64,000 nt of DNA, from NCBI GenBank assembly GCA_905479065.1, contig CAJQLB010000015.1, forward strand, positions 62,001-126,000. The letters run 5' to 3'. Within the stretch, counting starts at the first letter, position 1, and the number at the start of each line of letters is the position of its first letter. The stretch is from an uncultured Flavobacteriaceae bacterium (GTDB taxonomy: Bacteria; Bacteroidota; Bacteroidia; Flavobacteriales; Flavobacteriaceae). The notes under the pieces were generated by a model, which was not told the origin of the DNA, made no database searches, and worked only from the letters and a program-made list of their open reading frames with translations. Positions 54,559 to 63,908 of this stretch are shown one piece after another. The translations under genes and the position numbers were made by a program.

Positions 54559-57279
54559 TTACTTCTTGATAAATTTGACTGTTTCAACCACATCATTGGT
54601 AACAATCGTCATGAAATATATCCCAGAATTAAATTGGGATACATCTAATTTATTTTTGGTCAAAATTCCTGAAGACATCATTTTTCCTAACACATTAAAA
54701 ATTTTGAATGAGGCATTGTTAAGCAAGCTTAAGTTCTTTACATTTATTTCGTCACGTGTTGGGTTAGGGTATAATTGAATCTTTGTATTTAACTCAGCAT
54801 TATTGGTAATAGAAAGTGTTGTATTTTGAACCGTGGTTTCCCAAGCGCCATTACCATGTGTTCCGATAAGCATCTTGTTATCAGACGGGCGATATACCAA
54901 ACCACTCACTACCGCTAAACCAATTTCATTTACCCCTTCTAAATCCCAGTCAACATTTAATGGATCAGCGGATGAATACAAGCCTCGGGCAGTTCCTACG
55001 AAATAAATAGTCTCAGCTCCAACCTCAGTAATCGCTGCAGACCTAATGGAATGAGACGACAGGTTTCTCTCAGCTAAGGTCCAAGATGGGGCAACGGATC
55101 TTGCATTTGAAGAAATATAAATACTTGTAACCCCATAATTCGCTAAGACGACCATCGCTATGTCAGGGTTTGTTGGATGAATACTAATCCCACTTACGTA
55201 AGTGCCTGAGGTTGATCCTGGTAATGACATAGTAACTGCAGTCGAAAGATCTGACTTGTTTTGAGGGTCATCTAAACGATAAACGTCGCCATTAGTCCCA
55301 CCAATCATCAAATAACTAGAAGAAGAATAGACCCCTCTTGATGTTGCCATTGCTCCAATATTTGCTCCCGAAGGAAGATCCCCCATATCGATCCAATTAG
55401 AAGCGTCTATGGCTGTTGTTATTGTTGCTGCGTTAGAAGTCCGGTAAAAATCACTGTATCCTGCCTGAGAGGTGTTACCAGCAAAATAGAGATGATCATT
55501 ATTATCAGGATCTAAATAAAAGTAGGTAACAAACCCGTTTAATGATGAGCCATTTGGAACTGGATTTATATTTCTAAACCCGCCATAATTTGTTCTTGCT
55601 CTACCTCTTTGAGAACCATAATAATATTGATTACTTGTACCTCCATTTCTTTTTGCAAAACCAACCGCAACACCGTCTCCCCCGTAGTAAGAAGTCATTG
55701 ACGTGTTATCAAGGTTTCCCAAATCAGTTCCTCCTGTTTTTGTTCCATTATCCTGCGCACCACCTATAATACCGTTACTTCCAGTGGTTGGGTCCATAGC
55801 TACATGATAAAACTGATATGTTTGGTAATTGTTATTTAAACTAGCCCATGTGACTGATCCAGAAGAAATATCCAAAGTTTTGTGCACCCCTCCATCAGTC
55901 CCACTAAACATGATATTATTGTTATTTGGGTCAAACTTTAGGGCGTGAACATCAGGATGATGATCAACTCCTCCAACATTATACAGCCCATAACTTACAT
56001 TACTGCTATAACCGCCTATTCTGCTAAACATCACATCATTTACAATATCCTCTATCTTGTAAACATTAGTTCCACCTATAACAACAAAGTTTTCATTATC
56101 AGGTTTTACAGAAACTACCAAATCATATCCTCCCTGGACTGCAAATGGATCGTTTCCGGACAAATCTCCCCCCGGTTCATCAGGAAGCTTAGATGAATAG
56201 TCTACCCATACATCTGTTCCTGAATTATACTGCCAAAGATCCGCTTCAATATTTCCTGAATCTCCATTTGTAAAAAGGGTGTAAATGACATTATCATTAG
56301 AAGGCGCCATCCCTAAAACAGCTCTACCTGTCGAATTAAAATTTACTGGGGAACCATTTTCAGCTATTCGTGTCCAAGAACCATTCCCTGTTGGAGACGT
56401 CCAAACACCATTCTCAGAGGCAGTTCCTTCTATTGAAGCATAAACAGTCCCTGCATTATTGATAACAACATCAGTCCATCCAGTACCTCCCCCTGATTCT
56501 TCTAATTCAATACCAAGAGTTACTCCATCATATCTATATATTTTTCCAGTGGCCGCAATAAGTAGATCTCCGTTAATAGGACTCACCTCCAATGCCATAA
56601 TGTAATCTAAATAGCTGTCAAAGGATTCAAAGGTTGAATCTGTACCAGGTATTTGAGTCCAATTATCTCCATTATCCGTAGATTTCCATATCCCTAACCC
56701 TCTATACGCATCTCCAAGACTTGCACTATTTCCTGACCACTCACCTGTACCGTAATACCATATATTTTGAAAGCCAGGACGAGGATCTTGTGCAATACAA
56801 GTGACATTATGTATTTCATCATTCGCTGACACTTTAGACCAACTTACCCCACCATTTATTGTTTTAAATACACCGCTACTCACACCCCCTGCAACGATAG
56901 TATTACTTGTAAGATCTGAGAGGTCAACTACTACTGCTCTTGTTCTTCCTCCAAGATTTGTTGGACCACGTGATGTATATACACTAGATGTCAGCCTGCT
57001 GTAAGCTTGATCTCTAGCGTCCAACGCATTTATGTATTCTTTTTCTTTTTCCTCTTTTGGGATTTTACCGGTTAAAGGATTTTTTTGCATATCAAATTCA
57101 TGCTGTTTTCTCTCTTCAGCAAATAGACTGCGAATTTCCTGACTCTTCTTATTTAAACTTACCGAAATATCAGTTGGAGCGGTTTTTACATTTGACAGTG
57201 GTACTTGTGGATAGTAGATGTAACCTAACACAGCAAGAATAATACACACATATACTATTATTTTGAAGTTTGTATTCAT
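54559..57279 (-). CDS. Large secreted protein with sortilin/BNR-type repeats and T9SS sorting domain
   Basis: 906 aa. An N-terminal hydrophobic segment (about 6-24) serves as signal. After a coiled, charged stretch (about 40-90) comes a series of propeller-type repeats with Asp-box-like motifs (INGGVSWSKVS, STDNGDNWTQIPG, GTDGGVHKT, GGAQDNGTKTGG), typical of VPS10/sortilin or photosystem-stability-factor-like propellers. The end (from about 830: IQLYPNPTRDEINVKN to VVETVKFIKK) is a type A T9SS sorting domain. Probably surface-attached or secreted. It may bind or cleave glycans or proteins, but no catalytic residues were identified. Confidence 0.85.
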   Translation of the reverse strand: MNTNFKIIVYVCIILAVLGYIYYPQVPLSNVKTAPTDISVSLNKKSQEIRSLFAEERKQHEFDMQKNPLTGKIPKEEKEKEYINALDARDQAYSRLTSSVYTSRGPTNLGGRTRAVVVDLSDLTSNTIVAGGVSSGVFKTINGGVSWSKVSANDEIHNVTCIAQDPRPGFQNIWYYGTGEWSGNSASLGDAYRGLGIWKSTDNGDNWTQIPGTDSTFESFDSYLDYIMALEVSPINGDLLIAATGKIYRYDGVTLGIELEESGGGTGWTDVVINNAGTVYASIEGTASENGVWTSPTGNGSWTRIAENGSPVNFNSTGRAVLGMAPSNDNVIYTLFTNGDSGNIEADLWQYNSGTDVWVDYSSKLPDEPGGDLSGNDPFAVQGGYDLVVSVKPDNENFVVIGGTNVYKIEDIVNDVMFSRIGGYSSNVSYGLYNVGGVDHHPDVHALKFDPNNNNIMFSGTDGGVHKTLDISSGSVTWASLNNNYQTYQFYHVAMDPTTGSNGIIGGAQDNGTKTGGTDLGNLDNTSMTSYYGGDGVAVGFAKRNGGTSNQYYYGSQRGRARTNYGGFRNINPVPNGSSLNGFVTYFYLDPDNNDHLYFAGNTSQAGYSDFYRTSNAATITTAIDASNWIDMGDLPSGANIGAMATSRGVYSSSSYLMIGGTNGDVYRLDDPQNKSDLSTAVTMSLPGSTSGTYVSGISIHPTNPDIAMVVLANYGVTSIYISSNARSVAPSWTLAERNLSSHSIRSAAITEVGAETIYFVGTARGLYSSADPLNVDWDLEGVNEIGLAVVSGLVYRPSDNKMLIGTHGNGAWETTVQNTTLSITNNAELNTKIQLYPNPTRDEINVKNLSLLNNASFKIFNVLGKMMSSGILTKNKLDVSQFNSGIYFMTIVTNDVVETVKFIKK

Positions 57280-57330
57280 GATCTTAAATTTTTAAGTGTT
57301 TTTCAATTTTAAATACGTCTATTTAACATA

Positions 57331-58677
57331 TTAGTTAATGGACAATCCCTTAATTTTTTTGTATTGTATAATTGCTTGTCTGTCCGACAATAAAGCAATA
57401 TAATGACAAATATTTATAAGCCTCACATACAAACTATCATCTAAAAAAGTGATTGTTTCAGGCAAGGTTTGCAAGATTAACTTATCGTAATTTGAAGCAT
57501 TATTAACATAAGAATTATTAACTGCATCACAATATGTTTTCAATAATGTGTTTAATACTTCAAAACCAGAAATTTCTTTATCAACAACCTCCTTTGATTG
57601 ATAAACATTTCTAACACTCACCTTTATAATATCATTTATTTGAGCTTCATATTTGCTTTTATCCAAAAGAGCTCTATTGAAATCCCCTTTTAAAATACTT
57701 TGCTCATTTTTCATGAAAATATCAACAGCTTCAGAAATTAAAGTATTTATTGCGAGGGCCCTGAGATAACTTATGCGATCTTGGGTACTCTTTAAAGCAT
57801 TGTATTTTTGAATATTGATACTGCCCCTTACCAGATTTATAAGATATTCTAAGGCAAACTCTTCTGGAATTAAGCTTAAATTTATACCATCTTCAAAATC
57901 TATAATCGTATAGCAAATATCATCGGCTGCCTCAACTAAAAAAGCTAAAGGATGTCTGAAAAATCGAATTTCATTGTCAATACTGTTTTCTGTAAGTTGC
58001 AATTCAGCAGCAACTTCTAAAAATGCATTCTTATCACTTTGAAATACTCCATATTTTTTATCGGCAATATGTGACGATGGTTTTTTTGGAAGCGACTCTT
58101 TTGGGTACTTCATAAATGCCCCTAGTGTAGCATAGCTCAGTCTCAAGCCTCCTTCTCTACCTTCTCTATCTTGAGTAAGTATTTTAAATCCATTTGCATT
58201 TCCTTCAAAATCACATAAATCCTGGTACTCTTTAGGTTTTAATTTATTGGCAAAAATTTTCCCATCACCAACTTGAAAAAAGTGACCAATCGCCTTTTCA
58301 CCAGAATGACCAAACGGAGGATTACCAATATCATGTGAAAGCGCAGCAGCAGCGACAATCGCACCAAAATCATTTGCTTTGTATCCAAGAGCCTTAGACA
58401 AATGAGGATGCTTTTCCAATAGTTTTACACCAACTTGTCTTCCCAAAGAACGCCCAACAACACTCACCTCAAGACTATGGGTTAATCTCGTGTGAACAAA
58501 ATCTGTTTCAGATAAAGGAATTACCTGTGTTTTATTTTGTAAACTTCTAAATTCAGCCGAAAAAATAATCCTGTCGTAATCTACTTCAAAACCTAAACGT
58601 GTTTCATCTTGTTCGATTCTTAATCGCTTATTCGTATCTCCATAGCGTTTTAAAGAGAGTAGTTGTTCCCAATTCAT
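57331..58677 (-). CDS. dgt: Deoxyguanosinetriphosphate triphosphohydrolase family protein
   Basis: 448 aa, HD-domain phosphohydrolase. The N-terminal blocks RIIFSAEFRSLQNKTQVIPL and VHTRLTHSLEVSVVGRSLG, the HD pair in AALSHDIGNPPFGHSGEKAI (about residue 115) and VEAADDICYTIIDFEDG (about 255) carry the metal ligands. It cleaves dGTP, and often other dNTPs, to nucleoside and triphosphate, limiting the nucleotide pool. It lies upstream of the T9SS gene on the minus strand with a 51-base gap, and divergent from the lipoprotein operon. Confidence 0.93.
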   Translation of the reverse strand: MNWEQLLSLKRYGDTNKRLRIEQDETRLGFEVDYDRIIFSAEFRSLQNKTQVIPLSETDFVHTRLTHSLEVSVVGRSLGRQVGVKLLEKHPHLSKALGYKANDFGAIVAAAALSHDIGNPPFGHSGEKAIGHFFQVGDGKIFANKLKPKEYQDLCDFEGNANGFKILTQDREGREGGLRLSYATLGAFMKYPKESLPKKPSSHIADKKYGVFQSDKNAFLEVAAELQLTENSIDNEIRFFRHPLAFLVEAADDICYTIIDFEDGINLSLIPEEFALEYLINLVRGSINIQKYNALKSTQDRISYLRALAINTLISEAVDIFMKNEQSILKGDFNRALLDKSKYEAQINDIIKVSVRNVYQSKEVVDKEISGFEVLNTLLKTYCDAVNNSYVNNASNYDKLILQTLPETITFLDDSLYVRLINICHYIALLSDRQAIIQYKKIKGLSIN

Positions 58678-58786
58678 ATCAAAATAATTAGTTGCAAGAT
58701 AAATATTTCAATGTTAAATTAATGTTTCCGATTTATAAAAATCTTAAAATTCCATAACATTAGAATAACGCTTTTATTACTAAGGT

Positions 58787-58831
58787 TTAACCTGTAGTTA
58801 ACCTCCTCTTTACACTCTATGAGTTTCTTTG
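58787..58831 (+). promoter_or_regulatory. Pho-box-like direct repeats and promoter of the lipoprotein/TonB operon
   Basis: TTAACCT (58787-58793), TTAACCT (58798-58804) and TTTACAC (58809-58815) repeat at an exact 11-base pitch (7 + 4). The -7 element TTTCTTTG (58824-58831) lacks the usual TA, as expected for an activator-dependent promoter. The second repeat starts 30 bases before TTTG, the same distance as at 63850-63880. The leader to the ATG is about 33 bases. Confidence 0.6.
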
Positions 58832-58870
58832 TGCCATAAATTATTTAGAAAATATTTTAACTTAAATACA

Positions 58871-60139
58871 ATGAAAAAATTATTATTATCAGGTTTGTTA
58901 GTCAGTACTTTAATGTTCACAGGATGCTTTAAAGATGATGACACTCCAATTATTATTGAAGAAACAACAATCATCCAAAATGGAGGTGGTGATGGTGAGG
59001 AGAGTTCAGTTATAGATGTCACAGGAGCAATAACTTCAAACACTACATGGACTAATGACAATATATATAAACTTAATCAAAAAGTTGTTGTAGATGCTGG
59101 CACAACACTTACAATTGAAGCAGGAACTATTATTCAAGGAACACCAGGAACTGGATCCTTAGCTTCAGCACTAATTATTGCAAGAGGGTCTAAAATAAAT
59201 GCTGTGGGGACACCTTCACAACCAATTATCTTTACTTCTTCAATAGATAATATTGAAATCGGAGAAACAGCAGGTACAAACTTAGATGAAAATGACAGAG
59301 GTCTTTGGGGTGGATTAATTGTTTTAGGAAATGCTCCTTGTTCTTTCTCAGGAGATATTCCTGAAGCTCAAATTGAAGGTATTCCTGCAGATGACACCTT
59401 TGGATTATATGGAGGTACTGACCCAGAAGACAACTCTGGTGTCATGTCTTACATTTCTATACGTCATGGTGGAGCCTTAATAGGTGAAGGTAATGAGATT
59501 AATGGTTTGACATTAGGAGGTGTTGGAAATGGTACCATAATTAACAATATAGAAGTTGTTGCTAATGTTGATGACGGAATTGAATTTTTTGGCGGTACAG
59601 TAAATGCTTCTGACTTATTAGTTTGGGCTCAAGGTGATGATGCACTTGATATTGACCAAGCCTATTCAGGTACTATTGACAATGCAGTAGTTGTATTAGG
59701 TGATTTCTCTGACCACGCTTTTGAAATTGATGGTCCTGAAGGTTCAGCAACTGGTTCATTTACTTTACAAAATGCTACTATTATTGGGAATACAACAACA
59801 GAAAATGGTGAGTACGCTGATTACAGAAGTGGTGCTACAGGAACGACAAACAACATATATGCTTTTGGTTTCAAAGATTCATCAGACATCGAACTTGACA
59901 ATGATGGCGTAGCAACAAACTACAACGATGGTCTATTAACTTTTGGTACTTGGGAGATAGTTTTACCGGCAGGAGTAACTGATGTAACAAACCTTTTCGT
60001 TAACAAGGCGGATAATGTATCAGTAACAGATTTTGGCTCTACTGCTTCAGCAATCACAGAAGGTGAAAATACCGTTGGCGCTAATACTTCAAGCTTATCT
60101 TGGACTTATGCTAATGAAGCTGGTGGTTTAAATTTTTAA
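58871..60139 (+). CDS. Surface lipoprotein with beta-helix-like body
   Basis: 422 aa from ATG 58871; an in-frame ATG at 58829 overlaps the promoter and is rejected. Lipobox LMFTGCFKDDD. After an acidic and Gly-rich tether, the body has repeating short strands such as TLTIEAGTIIQGTPGTGSLA, NGLTLGGVGNGTIINNIEV and DDGIEFFGGTVNASDLLVWA, which suggests a right-handed parallel beta-helix. No enzymatic residues are recognised. It is the first gene of an operon with the TonB receptor 122 bases downstream, presumably as its surface partner. Confidence 0.75.
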   Translation: MKKLLLSGLLVSTLMFTGCFKDDDTPIIIEETTIIQNGGGDGEESSVIDVTGAITSNTTWTNDNIYKLNQKVVVDAGTTLTIEAGTIIQGTPGTGSLASALIIARGSKINAVGTPSQPIIFTSSIDNIEIGETAGTNLDENDRGLWGGLIVLGNAPCSFSGDIPEAQIEGIPADDTFGLYGGTDPEDNSGVMSYISIRHGGALIGEGNEINGLTLGGVGNGTIINNIEVVANVDDGIEFFGGTVNASDLLVWAQGDDALDIDQAYSGTIDNAVVVLGDFSDHAFEIDGPEGSATGSFTLQNATIIGNTTTENGEYADYRSGATGTTNNIYAFGFKDSSDIELDNDGVATNYNDGLLTFGTWEIVLPAGVTDVTNLFVNKADNVSVTDFGSTASAITEGENTVGANTSSLSWTYANEAGGLNF

Positions 60140-60206
60140 TAAAATTCAACACTGCTAAACATTAACAATAATTGTTAAACAAGAATAAACATATTTAAAC
60201 TATACT

Positions 60207-60241
60207 CATACTACTCGATAAAATTATTAGCGAGTAGTATG
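60207..60241 (+). other. Intercistronic hairpin between lipoprotein and TonB receptor genes
   Basis: CATACTACTCG (60207-60217) pairs perfectly with CGAGTAGTATG (60231-60241) around a 13-base loop, 20 bases before the TonB receptor ATG. No T run follows. It probably adjusts the relative amounts of the two proteins by partial termination or RNA stability. Confidence 0.55.
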
Positions 60242-60261
60242 GTTTAGATAATTAATTCATT

Positions 60262-63090
60262 ATGAAAAAAAAGATATACTCACTCTTAATTCTATTGCTT
60301 TTAACCTACGGTTTTACTAGTGCTCAAACTGGTACTTTAGCAGGAAGTATAATAGATGGTGAGTTTGTGGAGCCTATGGCTTTTGCGAATGTTATAGTAA
60401 AAGGTACTACAATTGGGACAACCTCAGATTTTGATGGTAAATACCAATTGGAATTAGAACCAGGCACCTATACCATAGTATTTTCATTTGTTGGTTATAC
60501 TACTCAAGAAATCACCGATGTTGTTATTAAAGAAGGTGAAGTAACACCATTAGATGTAACTTTAACTACAAACTCTTTGGAGACCATCTTTATTACAACT
60601 TCTATAAAACGAAATACAGAAAATGCAGTCTTAAATTTACAGAAAAAATCAGTTGTTGTACTAGATGGTTTGTCGGCTCAATCCATTAAAAGCACTGGAG
60701 CTAGCAATCTTGCTAGTGCTGTAAAAAATATTCCAGGAGTTTCAATTGAAGGAGGTAAATATGTCTATGTAAGAGGGTTGGGAGATCGTTATACCAAATC
60801 CATTTTAAACGGCATTGATATTCCTGGTTTAGATCCTGACAGAAACACGATTCAAATGGATTTATTTCCGACCAATATCTTGGATAATGTTATTGTATTA
60901 AAATCTGCTTCGGCTGAATATCCAGCTGATTTTACTGGTGGAATTGTAGATATTGTCACAAAAGACTTTCCAACGAAACCTGAATACACAGTTTCTTTAG
61001 GTACAGGATATAATCCTGATATGCACTTTAATGATAATTATTTAAATTATACTGGAAGTGACACAGATTTCTTTGGGTTTGATGATGGCACTAGAGATTT
61101 ACCTATTCACAGATATCAGCCCATTACTGGAACTTTTGAAAACAAATTGCTTTTGAACTCCTTAACCAATCGTTTTCAAAAAGAATTAAAAGCTAAACAA
61201 GAAACCAGTAATGCAAATTTTGACTTTGGTTTTACACTTGGAAATCAATATGACCTTGGAGATGATAAGATTGGTTACCAAGCCTCTTTTTCATACAAAA
61301 ACCAAACTACCTTTTATGAAAACAGACAAGATGGTGCTTTTGTAAAAAATAGCTCTGACTCCTCTGTAAATGACTTGAGTTTTGTGCTAAATTCCAATGG
61401 CTCTGAAGGCATCAATAATGTTATCTTAAATGGAATGCTTGGCTTAACATACAAAATCGATAAATCAAAGTTTAAAGCTAACTTGCTGCATATTCAAAAT
61501 GGAGAATCCACTGCTGGTACTTTTGACCAAGTTATTTCTCAAGATGGTGTTGGTGGTGGTTTAGAACCTTTAACCAAGGACGCACTAGCTTATACCGAAC
61601 GTTCTATAACCAACTTATTAATAAGTGGTGATCATCGTTTTAGTGATGATGAAAATGCTTTAAATTTAGAATGGAAGTTGTCTCCAACCTTTTCGAAGGT
61701 TATGGATAAAGATCACCGAATTACACCGCTTCAGCAATCTGGTGAAGGTGATTTTTTTATTAGCCCTTCTGCATCAACTTTCCCAATCCAACTTTGGAGA
61801 AACCTGATTGAAGAAAATTGGGCAGGTAAAGTTGACTTAGACAAAACCGTCAATCTGTTTGGTAAGCCAGCTAAATTAAAATTTGGTGGAGCATACACTT
61901 ATAAGTTTAGAGACTTTAGTATTGATGATTATACCTTTAATATTAGTGGAGATGATTCTTTCATTGCTGATGGCAATGTGGATAATTTACTTGCTTCAGA
62001 AAATCTTTGGAACCCAACAACAGATTCGGGAACACACCTTGTATTTGGTGATCAGTTCAACCCTAATGATGCTTATGAAGGCGAACAAAGAATTGGTGCT
62101 ACTTATTTCTCAGCTGAATTTTATCTTTCGGAGAAATTGAAAACTGTACTTGGTGTTAGAACCGAATTTTTCAATTCATATTACACAGGGCAAAACAATT
62201 CATCTGTATTTGATAGAGAGCTTATTTTAGATGAGATTGATTTGTTTCCATCTACTAACTTAATCTATAGTTTAAATGATGAATCCAATATCAGATCATC
62301 ATATTCTAGAACAACAGCAAGGCCATCGTTTAAGGAAGCTTCAGTAGCACAGATTTTTGACCCAATTACCAACAGGCTATTTATTGGTAATATAAATTTA
62401 ATACCAACTTATGTGAACAATTTTGATTTGAGATACGAGCGGTTTGGTGAGGCTGGGCAAATGTTTGCGGTAAGTGGATTTTATAAAGATTTTAAAGATC
62501 CTATTGAGCAAGCGTTCTTTTTGCAAGCACCTACTCAACTAACAGTAGATAATTTAGGTAATGCCAAAGTGTATGGCGTTGAGCTCGAGGTTAGGCAACG
62601 TTTAGGGTTTATTTCTGAAGATTTAAATAACTTAAAATTTAATGCAAATGTGTCTTTTATAAAATCTGAGCTTACCATGTCAGACGATGAATTTGAAAGT
62701 AGACGTTTAGCTGCAAGAGATGGAGAGAGCATTGACAGAGAAAGAAATTTACAAGGTCAGGCACCATTCTTACTTAACTTTGGTTTGGACTATAATAATT
62801 CTGACATTGGGCTACAAACTGGTTTGTTTTTTAATGTCCAAGGAGAAACCCTTGAAGTTGTAGGTATTGGTCTTGTGCCAGATGTTTATACAAAACCTTT
62901 TGAAATTTTAAATTTTACGCTTAACAAATCATTTGGTGAGAATAAACGTTCTAGTGTCGATTTAAAAGTATCCAACATACTTGGAAGCGATAGAGAAAGT
63001 GCTTACCAATCCTACGAAACTCAAGATCAAATATTTTCGCTTAGAAGTCCTGGTACAGAATTTTCGTTAGGTTACACTTTTAAGTTTTAG
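60262..63090 (+). CDS. TonB-dependent receptor with N-terminal carboxypeptidase-like domain
   Basis: 942 aa. Signal peptide (ending TSAQ, residue 21), then a carboxypeptidase-regulatory-like domain (GTLAGSIIDGEFVEPMAFAN), the plug (about 130-230: GASNLASAVKNIPGVSIEGG, YVYVRGLGDRYTKSILNG, ADFTGGIVDIVTKDF) and a barrel ending FSLGYTFKF with the C-terminal Phe of outer-membrane proteins. The context, repeats shared with the porin-like gene, suggests import of a nutrient scarce under the same stress. The substrate is not known. Confidence 0.92.
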   Translation: MKKKIYSLLILLLLTYGFTSAQTGTLAGSIIDGEFVEPMAFANVIVKGTTIGTTSDFDGKYQLELEPGTYTIVFSFVGYTTQEITDVVIKEGEVTPLDVTLTTNSLETIFITTSIKRNTENAVLNLQKKSVVVLDGLSAQSIKSTGASNLASAVKNIPGVSIEGGKYVYVRGLGDRYTKSILNGIDIPGLDPDRNTIQMDLFPTNILDNVIVLKSASAEYPADFTGGIVDIVTKDFPTKPEYTVSLGTGYNPDMHFNDNYLNYTGSDTDFFGFDDGTRDLPIHRYQPITGTFENKLLLNSLTNRFQKELKAKQETSNANFDFGFTLGNQYDLGDDKIGYQASFSYKNQTTFYENRQDGAFVKNSSDSSVNDLSFVLNSNGSEGINNVILNGMLGLTYKIDKSKFKANLLHIQNGESTAGTFDQVISQDGVGGGLEPLTKDALAYTERSITNLLISGDHRFSDDENALNLEWKLSPTFSKVMDKDHRITPLQQSGEGDFFISPSASTFPIQLWRNLIEENWAGKVDLDKTVNLFGKPAKLKFGGAYTYKFRDFSIDDYTFNISGDDSFIADGNVDNLLASENLWNPTTDSGTHLVFGDQFNPNDAYEGEQRIGATYFSAEFYLSEKLKTVLGVRTEFFNSYYTGQNNSSVFDRELILDEIDLFPSTNLIYSLNDESNIRSSYSRTTARPSFKEASVAQIFDPITNRLFIGNINLIPTYVNNFDLRYERFGEAGQMFAVSGFYKDFKDPIEQAFFLQAPTQLTVDNLGNAKVYGVELEVRQRLGFISEDLNNLKFNANVSFIKSELTMSDDEFESRRLAARDGESIDRERNLQGQAPFLLNFGLDYNNSDIGLQTGLFFNVQGETLEVVGIGLVPDVYTKPFEILNFTLNKSFGENKRSSVDLKVSNILGSDRESAYQSYETQDQIFSLRSPGTEFSLGYTFKF

Positions 63091-63110
63091 TCATTTGAAT
63101 ATTAGTCATA

Positions 63111-63143
63111 AAAAAAGCTCCTCGTTAAACTAGGAGCTTTTTT
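63111..63143. terminator. Bidirectional terminator after the TonB receptor
   Basis: AAAAAAGCTCCT pairs with AGGAGCTTTTTT around CGTTAAACT. T runs on both strands let it serve both the receptor operon and the convergent MORN-like gene. Confidence 0.88.
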
Positions 63144-63162
63144 ACTTTACTACTTTTATAGA

Positions 63163-63528
63163 TTACTTCTTGTTTCTTACGGCTACTTTTGTTTTTTCAT
63201 TCCATTCATTCACACTAACAATTCTTGAATCTATATAATCAACTTCTTTAAGTTTTCCATTTGTCCAAAAAAACCATTTCCCAACTTTTTTGTTGTTTTC
63301 ATAGTTTCCGACTATCTGTTTTTTTCCATTAACGTCAAAACTAGTCCAGGTTCCATGTAATTTTCCGTCGGCATTGAAAGTGCCTTGTTGTTTTACTGTT
63401 CCATCTTGGTAATAATACGTGGCTTCTGTATTATCACCTTTTTTTTCAATTTTCACATTCGTATCAGCTTGCCCAAAAGTGGATACTGAGACAAATAAAA
63501 GTGCTAATAATAAAATACTTTTCTTCAT
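63163..63528 (-). CDS. Secreted MORN/YwqK-like repeat protein
   Basis: 121 aa. The signal peptide ends TFGQ (residue 20). Repeats of about 20 residues with G-x-L/W-x-G-x-W patterns follow (TVKQQGTFNADGKLHGTWTSFD, GNYENNKKVGKWFFWTNGKLKEVD), similar to MORN or YwqK repeats. Periplasmic or surface; function unknown. Homologues are sometimes mislabelled as antitoxins or nicotinate enzymes, for which there is no support here. Confidence 0.75.
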   Translation of the reverse strand: MKKSILLLALLFVSVSTFGQADTNVKIEKKGDNTEATYYYQDGTVKQQGTFNADGKLHGTWTSFDVNGKKQIVGNYENNKKVGKWFFWTNGKLKEVDYIDSRIVSVNEWNEKTKVAVRNKK

Positions 63529-63565
63529 AACGCATATTTAGGTTTAAATTAATTTGCCGACATGT

Positions 63566-63596
63566 CAAATATATAAATTAGTTAACAATTAAGCAA
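63566..63596 (-). promoter_or_regulatory. Promoter of the MORN-like gene
   Basis: On the minus strand TTG (63596-63594), 20 bases, TATATTTG (63573-63566), ending 37 bases before the ATG. Confidence 0.6.
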
Positions 63597-63603
63597 TAAT
63601 TAC

Positions 63604-63621
63604 TTAACATTAAATTTACAT
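63604..63621 (+). promoter_or_regulatory. Additional 11-bp-pitch direct repeat
   Basis: TTAACAT-TAAA-TTTACAT has the same 7 + 4 pitch as the repeats at 58787 and 63850, but no TTTG lies 30 bases downstream. It is upstream of the MORN-like gene promoter on the other strand. The 380-base gap 63529-63908 otherwise holds the promoters and terminator listed and no reading frame. Confidence 0.35.
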
Positions 63622-63802
63622 TGAAATTTTTTTTAAAATTATCAATTACTTAATCTTAAAAAAGTTTAGCTTAATGTTTTGATAATATTGAGTTTACAAT
63701 TACCTTATCTACATTTTAGATATTTACTTCAGTCTTAAGACACCAATTAGTATTTCATTTAATCTATTAGTTTTTGTCGACTATATTAATTTGAATTCTA
63801 AT

Positions 63803-63832
63803 AGCTGCTTTTGGCCAAGGCAGCTTTTTTTT
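63803..63832 (+). terminator. Intrinsic terminator upstream of the last gene
   Basis: AGCTGC (63803-63808) pairs with GCAGCT (63820-63825), followed by eight T. There is no plus-strand gene between the previous terminator (63111) and this one, so it ends either a small RNA or a long leader transcript. Confidence 0.7.
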
Positions 63833-63849
63833 ACAAAATTAATATTCCG

Positions 63850-63883
63850 TTTACATTAAGTTAACATATGTGTTAGTCCTTTG
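63850..63883 (+). promoter_or_regulatory. Pho-box-like direct repeat and promoter of the last gene
   Basis: TTTACAT (63850-63856), TAAG, TTAACAT (63861-63867) at 11-base pitch, with a weaker GTTAGTC at the next register (63872). TTTG (63880-63883) starts 30 bases after the first repeat, as at 58798/58828. The -7 again lacks TA (GTCCTTTG). Confidence 0.6.
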
Positions 63884-63908
63884 CATTGACAAAAACTAAT
63901 ACTGAAAT

